Origin: Actinidia chinensis
Lineage: Eukaryota > Streptophyta > Magnoliopsida > Ericales > Actinidiaceae
DNA: 12,500 bases
Assembly (NCBI GenBank): GCA_009663005.1
Contig: CM018910.1
Span: 14,937,081-14,949,580 of the forward strand
Reading direction: 5' to 3'
Part shown: positions 7,989 to 12,500 of the stretch, piece after piece
How positions within the stretch are numbered: the first letter of the stretch is position 1
How the letters are laid out: the number at the start of each line of letters is the position of its first letter
The notes under the pieces: generated by a model
Seen by the model: the letters and a program-made list of their open reading frames with translations, nothing else
Told to the model about the DNA's origin: nothing
Database searches by the model: none
Translations under genes and position numbers: made by a program

Positions 7989-8134
7989 TTGTCGACACGT
8001 TGAGTTCCAAACGGCTGGGTTTGGGTAATGACATTGGTGCGATATGGGTGTCGACACTTGAAATTCCAAACTTTGGTGTCAAACACTGTTCAAAAACTAC
8101 TGTGTCGACACTTGTTCAAATAAGGTGTCGACAC
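7989..8134. repeat. Second patch of GTGTCGACAC palindromes in the Sirevirus LTR
   Basis: Exact GTGTCGACAC occurs at 8048-8057, 8102-8111 and 8125-8134, with TTGTCGACAC at 7989-7998 and a variant GTGTCAAACAC at 8076-8086. Spacings are 59, 28, 26 and 23 bases. Flanks are partly shared (ACTTGAAATTCC, ACTTGTTCAAA, ACTTCTCC: the word after the palindrome is always TTG or TTC). An 82-codon plus-strand open stretch across this patch (7973-8221) is a by-product of the repeat. Confidence 0.82.
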
Positions 8135-8502
8135 TTCTCCCAAAAAAACTTCAATCTTTGCAAAACTTCAGTAATTCGTTTTTCAATGTCTTCAAGGCTC
8201 ATCTATAGATCATCCAACTAAGATTCTAAGACTTGAAAAGAAGAACTTCTTTGACACAGACAAGTTGCTTTCAAGAACACCTTGTAATTCTTCGAGATCG
8301 ATTCAAATAATTGATTCTCTTAGAGTTCTTCAATCAACATAGCCTTCTCTATGATGTAAGACTTTCTTCATTTATTCAATAAAGGTTTAAGTCATGATTC
8401 TTAGCGATGAATAGTACATAATATGTTCTGCACACTAAGTAGAAGACTCATTAGAAATTAACACAATAGTTTGTATCATCAAATCAAGGTTTTGAATCAA
8501 CA

Positions 8503-8514
8503 ATCTCCCTTTTA
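8503..8514 (-). promoter_or_regulatory. Polypurine tract of the Sirevirus-type element
   Basis: Directly beside the LTR terminus the minus strand reads TAAAAGGGAGAT and then the LTR start TGTTGA. This is the primer site for plus-strand cDNA synthesis. The sequence just upstream on the minus strand (TTTTGTCATCATATC) is the usual Sirevirus neighbour of this tract. Confidence 0.75.
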
Positions 8515-8617
8515 AGATATGATGACAAAATTTTTCAAAAATATATGAATGATTAAAATATAAGAACGTATGATATCGGTAAGTGCACTAACGATATGAA
8601 GCATATACCAGTAGTTG

Positions 8618-9297
8618 CTCCCCCTACTTTGTAGTGTATGCACTTTTTCGATTTGAATCATATTTCTATACATTCAAAGTCGACAATATGCATGAAGTAT
8701 TTTAGTCATATAATCAAAATATTTTCATATCAATGCATATGATCAACTCAAGAACTCTCATTATATACAACACATTTTAATCAAAATATTTTTCATACTC
8801 ATCATGCATATACTCATATGCGCAACTCAAAACTCTCATTCATATACAACACAATTTCTCCCCCTTTCGTCAATCCATCAAAAAGGGCTATGCAATCCAC
8901 AAACTAGGTGAGAAACAAGTTATAACGTGAAGATTCAAGCATGTGGATAGCACATATGAATAAAATTTCCTTTTTCTTAAGCATAGATTCACAAATCTAG
9001 ATATATAAGAAGTGGACCATATGACTTCTTTTCAAGTCCATGGGATCATTATGTCTAGATATACAAGAAGATTACGTTAGACCAATATACTCTCTTTTCT
9101 TAGGAGTGTGATCTTCTTTCTAACAAACATACTTTATGAGACATAAACATATATAGATACCATGAAACTCATAGTTTTATCCAAGATGGAGTCACAATAT
9201 TCATTCATTTCAATAATTAAACTTCTCTCCGTACTGAGGATTTCTTTTTTAAGAGTTATGCTGTCAATCAAATATGTCCATTTTTGTTGCTCCCCCT
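8618..9297 (-). promoter_or_regulatory. Three further polypurine-like tracts near the 3' LTR
   Basis: On the minus strand AGGGGGAG occurs at 8618-8625, AAAGGGGGAG at 8858-8867 and AGGGGGAG at 9290-9297. The first and third share the longer word TAGGGGGAGCAAC. The second is preceded on the minus strand by GCCCTTTTTGATGGATTGACG, the kind of sequence that accompanies such tracts in Sireviruses. All are on the same strand as the element's primary polypurine tract. Confidence 0.6.
8712..8857. repeat. Tandem duplication of about 70-80 bases next to a polypurine-like tract
   Basis: AATCAAAATATTTTCATA..CATGCATAT..CAACTCAA.AACTCTCATT..ATATACAACACA occurs at 8712-8774 and again at 8779-8853, with small insertions in the second copy. 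The second copy abuts the tract at 8858. No coding potential. Confidence 0.8.
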
Positions 9298-10674
9298 ATG
9301 AATGGTGCATATTTTTTTTTCTGAATATAATATATTTATGTGAGTCTCCTGCTCCTAAGTGAAATCATAACGATTTAGAATGAATCGGAACCCATAACTA
9401 TTAGGTGTAATGGCACAAATTCATAATAATCAACTATTAATTAATGATCCATGAAACTATTTAGAGTATTAGGTTATAGTAATTTGCATCATCTTTTTTC
9501 ATGCAATGCCATTATTATTTTTTAATTTGTGTTTAAATAAGATCACCAATAAGTCGCGCAATAAGTCATCAAAGATATATACTATACAAGATCATACTAG
9601 TCATGACATCAAGATAATCAATAAGGAGCCCATAATAGGCATGTGTCATTCATATCCCAATTTCATATTCAATATTAATCTCAAGTTCACATGTGATCAT
9701 CTGCCATCATACATATACTATAATATTTTTCCCTCATTCAATAATTCATAAATCATCATAAATATTCATACTCAACAAGCATAGTATTGATATTATTTCT
9801 TTCCTTTTGTAGCAATACAATCATTCTCCCATTTTTTATTAAAAAATAAGTGTATGGTAGTGATATGAATAAGCAAAATAATTAACATAAAATAATTGAT
9901 ATAAAGAAAATATCAAAATTTAGCAAAAATTATGCCCAACTCATCAGGGTAGATGAAAAGTTCAAGCATATCTTTTAGAGCATATAAAGTATCAGAGTAG
10001 GATGAAGTAAAGATAAAGATATTTAGATACTCATTCACTCCTCATATTGGGATGTCAGCCATTCTTTTTCTTTTTATTGTATCATGTTCATAGACTCCCT
10101 TCTTCAAACACTTTTCTTCTTAAACTCCTTTCATCTCTATGGAGAGGTTTGAATAGGACAATGTTACATTTGAAAAGTTTGAATAGGTTAGTATGAGGGC
10201 AAAATTCATTTTTCACTTGAAAATTAGCTACGTGTCAATCTTTTATAAAAAGTGTTTTGATCATTGTACTCATGAATGTAATTATGAAAGATTAGTGCGC
10301 CAAAAGGATTGAAATCAGCAAATAGGATTCCAAACATAGTAATCTGTCAATATAAGATCATATAACTAAAATCATCTCAAAATCAATTAAGGAAAATAAA
10401 TTTCTGTTGCATACCTGTTCATATGCATAATCATTTAGGATTAACACAAGAAAAGTTTAACACACATGCCATACCAAAACATAATACGACGAATCTATTG
10501 GCAAATTCAAATTCCACGCGCTTTCTAAAAGTTCTAATAAAGATGGAATTACTTCACCATCTTACTGGTGATATGGGACATCGGAGTTGATTGCTTCATG
10601 GCTTTGGAGTTTCCTAATATCAAAACCATTCATATTAACATTAAAGATCCATTGATAAGTATACCTCATTCCTT

Positions 10675-10760
10675 ATGTTGAATTGGGGAGAACCTATAAT
10701 CAGGACAATCAAGTTTGTCTTTGGTGACCCAAATCATCTTGGTGTCCTGGGGTTAGTGTT
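10675..10760 (-). pseudogene. Possible Sirevirus gag-pol fragment (NTNPR / KMIWV motif), very weak
   Basis: On the minus strand one frame reads NTNPRTPR and, overlapping in the next frame, KMIWVTKDKLDCPDY. Sirevirus polyproteins carry a conserved stretch like TNP.GP.K.IWVPK shortly before the protease. If this match is real, pol has been lost between here and the LTR. The match is short and needs a frameshift, so it may be chance. Confidence 0.25.
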
Positions 10761-10781
10761 CAAAGTTCCTTTTGAACTAAC
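10752..10781. other. Imperfect inverted repeat (hairpin)
   Basis: GTTAGT at 10752-10757 pairs with ACTAAC at 10776-10781, and TCAAA pairs with TTTGA inside it, leaving a two-base bulge and a short loop. On DNA or RNA it could form an 11-pair stem. It has no obvious role and could be a leftover of a small foldback duplication. Confidence 0.55.
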
Positions 10782-12103
10782 ACTTTCTAAATTCACTATG
10801 CCAATATACAAGCAGTCTAAAAAACACTTAATTGAACTTTAAAATACAATTTCAAGTCGCCCAATGATAATTCTCGCAAAAATATAGTATATTAACTTCT
10901 TGAAATATAGAATCCTATTTTCAAGAGAATAGAAACACATAAATGTGAGTAAAATAGATTTCATAAAGTACAGTCAAAGTTCTCTAATTACAATATATCA
11001 TTTATCATGAGAGAGAAGTTTGGCAATGCTAGAGACAAGTCTAAATAAGCGGTTATGCAATCGATTGTAGCATCTAGACATGCCAAGCGATGTATTCTAA
11101 GTTTCAACAAATAAGATGTAGCCCAAGTGTAATGACCCATAGCTAAACTTGAGAATCATGAATTCAGTCATTAAACAATATATGCAAAAATTAGCATTTT
11201 GACCTGAAAATGATTTGTGAAAAACATATTTAAGATAATGAATCATAGAAGATAGAAAAATAGTGTTTCATGAAAGGTGTATAAGTTCTCCAAAAAATAT
11301 AATACTTAGGATGTGAGAATCTCTAATGCAAGAAACCAATATCTAAATAGATATACACAATATCAAGTATATAGATTAGTACAAATTATTAATCTGTTCA
11401 AGAATTGATATTTATTTATATCAAGTAAAGTATGCAAGTCATGAAATACAATACCACTAAATCAAACCTTACATGCAAGATACGTAAGTATAAGTACATA
11501 CATAGAGATGAGATGGTGCAAGCAAGTTCTCTAAAAAGTGATCCACTAATAGGTAAGAAACTGATTCAAGTTAGAAGTATATTTTATAAAAGTTAGGACA
11601 AGTTAACCGTATGTAGGACCACTTTAACAATATGTATTGAGTTAAAATTGATAAATCACCATGTATGGCTGCAACTCAATGATTCAAAATACATCAGAAT
11701 ATATCTAAGTAAAGTCAATATAGCAATGTAACTTAGAATTATGGGTGTTGAAGGCATGGACGGATAGAGTGAATAGAATACTATTGTAGAAATATAAAAC
11801 AGAATTATGCCATGAATCTAGTATATATGAAAGTATTAATAATATAGAAAACGCATATATACATGTGGTGTCAAATACATCACATTAGTAAATCAATATT
11901 AAACCTATTTATGATGCGACCCTTGATGCCATCGAATATCATCAAAATAAACAAACAAACCGAGAATATTCAAAAAGATGATCAAATTACTCCTTTTGAT
12001 ATGCAAGAATTTGACACAAAGTAAACTCTCCCATATTAAGCAATTGATAAGTATTTATATAAGACAAGCATAATAAGGATCAAATGCATATATTTTAATA
12101 AAT

Positions 12104-12413
12104 CTCCCCTAAGTGTGAGTTCCTTTCACACATACATGTATACAAGGGCTGAAAGAGAGAATATTAAAATTAAATTTTTCTCCCCCTAAGACAAACATCT
12201 AATTGCAAATAAAGCATGTAAGACACAATTGATATGTAATAGATAAGTTATTCTAAGAATGCAACGGAATATACTCTTTATATCTCCAAGGGCACAGTAC
12301 GTACAATATGATACTTAAATCGTTCCGAACCAATGATTCACAATCATAAGTCGTACTTAGTCAGCAAATTGTATACTACCAAAGTGATTACCAAAATAAT
12401 TAGTACTCCCCCT
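12104..12413 (-). promoter_or_regulatory. Second cluster of polypurine-like tracts (CTTAGGGGGAG type)
   Basis: On the minus strand AGGGGAG occurs at 12104-12110, and AGGGGGAG at 12180-12187 and 12406-12413. All three are preceded by CTT, giving CTTAGGGG(G)AG, unlike the cluster near the LTR. They lie 3.6 to 3.9 kb from the LTR. The remaining sequence to 12500 is AT-rich and non-coding. Confidence 0.5.
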
Positions 12414-12500
12414 AAGTTGGTGATTCATATTTCAAGTGTGATGATATGCATGTAATCCAAGCAAATCAAGCAATCACATATGAAATATAATGAAGGGGTT

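Larger units (their letters stand above)
6604..8502 (-). repeat. 3' long terminal repeat of the Sirevirus-type element (about 1.9 kb)
   Basis: The ends are TGTTGAAATTG at 6604 and GAATCAACA at 8494-8502, giving a TGTTGA/TCAACA terminal inverted repeat with the canonical TG...CA. Flanking pentamers differ (AGGGG at 6599-6603, ATCTC at 8503-8507), as expected for a 3' LTR beside its internal region rather than a solo LTR. The stretch at about 6750-6780 (ACACAAAGATTTACCGAGGTTCG) is like the conserved segment near the end of many Sirevirus LTRs. Inside are a tandem repeat of about 118 bases (6901-7175), a GC-rich hairpin (7664-7685) and two patches of GTGTCGACAC-type palindromes. The open stretch on the minus strand at 7817-7620 shows no domain and I do not call it a gene. 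Confidence 0.75.
9298..12103. other. AT-rich non-coding interior of the Sirevirus-type element; no gene seen
   Basis: About 2.8 kb with no open stretch beyond 81 codons and no RT, RNase H, integrase or env-like motif on either strand. By position it is the region between pol (or an env-like gene) and the 3' LTR, but it is long for that role, so unrelated insertions or extreme decay are possible. The only things I can point to are an imperfect hairpin at 10752-10781 and a short possible gag-pol fragment at 10675-10760. Plus-strand open stretches such as 9506-9751 look like chance. Confidence 0.5.
6604..12500 (-). mobile_element. Ty1/copia Sirevirus-type retrotransposon (3' LTR plus internal 3' region; runs off the right edge)
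   Basis: A long LTR (6604-8502) is followed on its right by a purine tract (minus strand), so on the minus strand this is the 3' end of an element whose body continues past 12500. Sirevirus signs are the long LTR, the junction sequence (minus: TTTTGTCATCATATC, then AAAAGGGAGAT, then TGTTG) and further GGGGGAG tracts in a non-coding 3' region. Multiple polypurine tracts upstream of the 3' LTR are a described Sirevirus trait. The first 4 kb of internal sequence lacks any recognisable RT, RNase H or env-like frame; those parts are lost or lie beyond the edge. It interrupts the gypsy gag and is therefore the youngest of the three insertions. Confidence 0.7.

Noticed and set aside
7989..8134. Regularly spaced palindromes as a CRISPR array
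   Set aside because: Only about 10 bases are conserved, spacings vary from 23 to 59, there are no cas genes, and the setting is a plant LTR.
7973..8221. 82-codon plus-strand open stretch and the 65-codon minus-strand stretch at 7817-7620
   Set aside because: Both are within the Sirevirus LTR, lack known motifs, and the first is shaped by the palindromic repeat.
10682..10690. GGGGAG on the plus strand as another polypurine tract
   Set aside because: It is on the opposite strand from the element's other tracts, so it could not serve the same purpose.

Overview
The window reads as heterochromatic DNA from a flowering plant, probably a eudicot; the species cannot be told from this sequence. It is AT-rich. 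I see no intact gene, no tRNA or rRNA and no bacterial-style gene organisation. Every recognisable protein fragment belongs to a plant LTR retrotransposon, all of them are broken by stops and frameshifts, and all lie on the minus strand.

The layout is best explained as three LTR retrotransposons nested inside one another. (1) Positions 1-977 are the oldest layer, part of a Ty1/copia pol gene: the start of the reverse transcriptase (1-165), the integrase core (264-752) and the HHCC / GAG-pre-integrase domain (757-977). (2) This pol gene is cut at 977/978 by a Ty3/gypsy element. Its 3' LTR is 978-3379, ending on the minus strand in CCGGGGCGTGACA. Its decayed internal region, 3380-6603, gives in minus-strand order gag with a zinc knuckle, an unrecognisable protease/RT stretch, the RNase H-integrase junction, the integrase core, and the 3' tail with a polypurine tract. 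(3) The gypsy gag is cut at 6603/6604 by a third element, Ty1/copia of the Sirevirus (SIRE/Maximus) type. Its 3' LTR is 6604-8502, bounded by TGTTGA...TCAACA, with a polypurine tract at 8503-8514 and about 4 kb of AT-rich non-coding internal sequence that runs off the right edge and carries further polypurine-like tracts. The 5' LTR of this element and the missing 5' part of the gypsy element should lie beyond 12500.

Nothing here looks able to move on its own. Both integrase cores have lost catalytic acidic residues, largely by G-to-A changes on the coding strand, as expected from long exposure to cytosine methylation. The least expected signal is a family of short palindromic repeats (core GTGTCGACAC) present in both the gypsy LTR (2381-2660) and the Sirevirus LTR (7485-7588 and 7989-8134). 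Flanking sequence similarity suggests a common origin rather than coincidence. I found no previously undescribed defence, biosynthetic or regulatory system, and I regard the window as ordinary nested-transposon DNA with some interesting non-coding structure.
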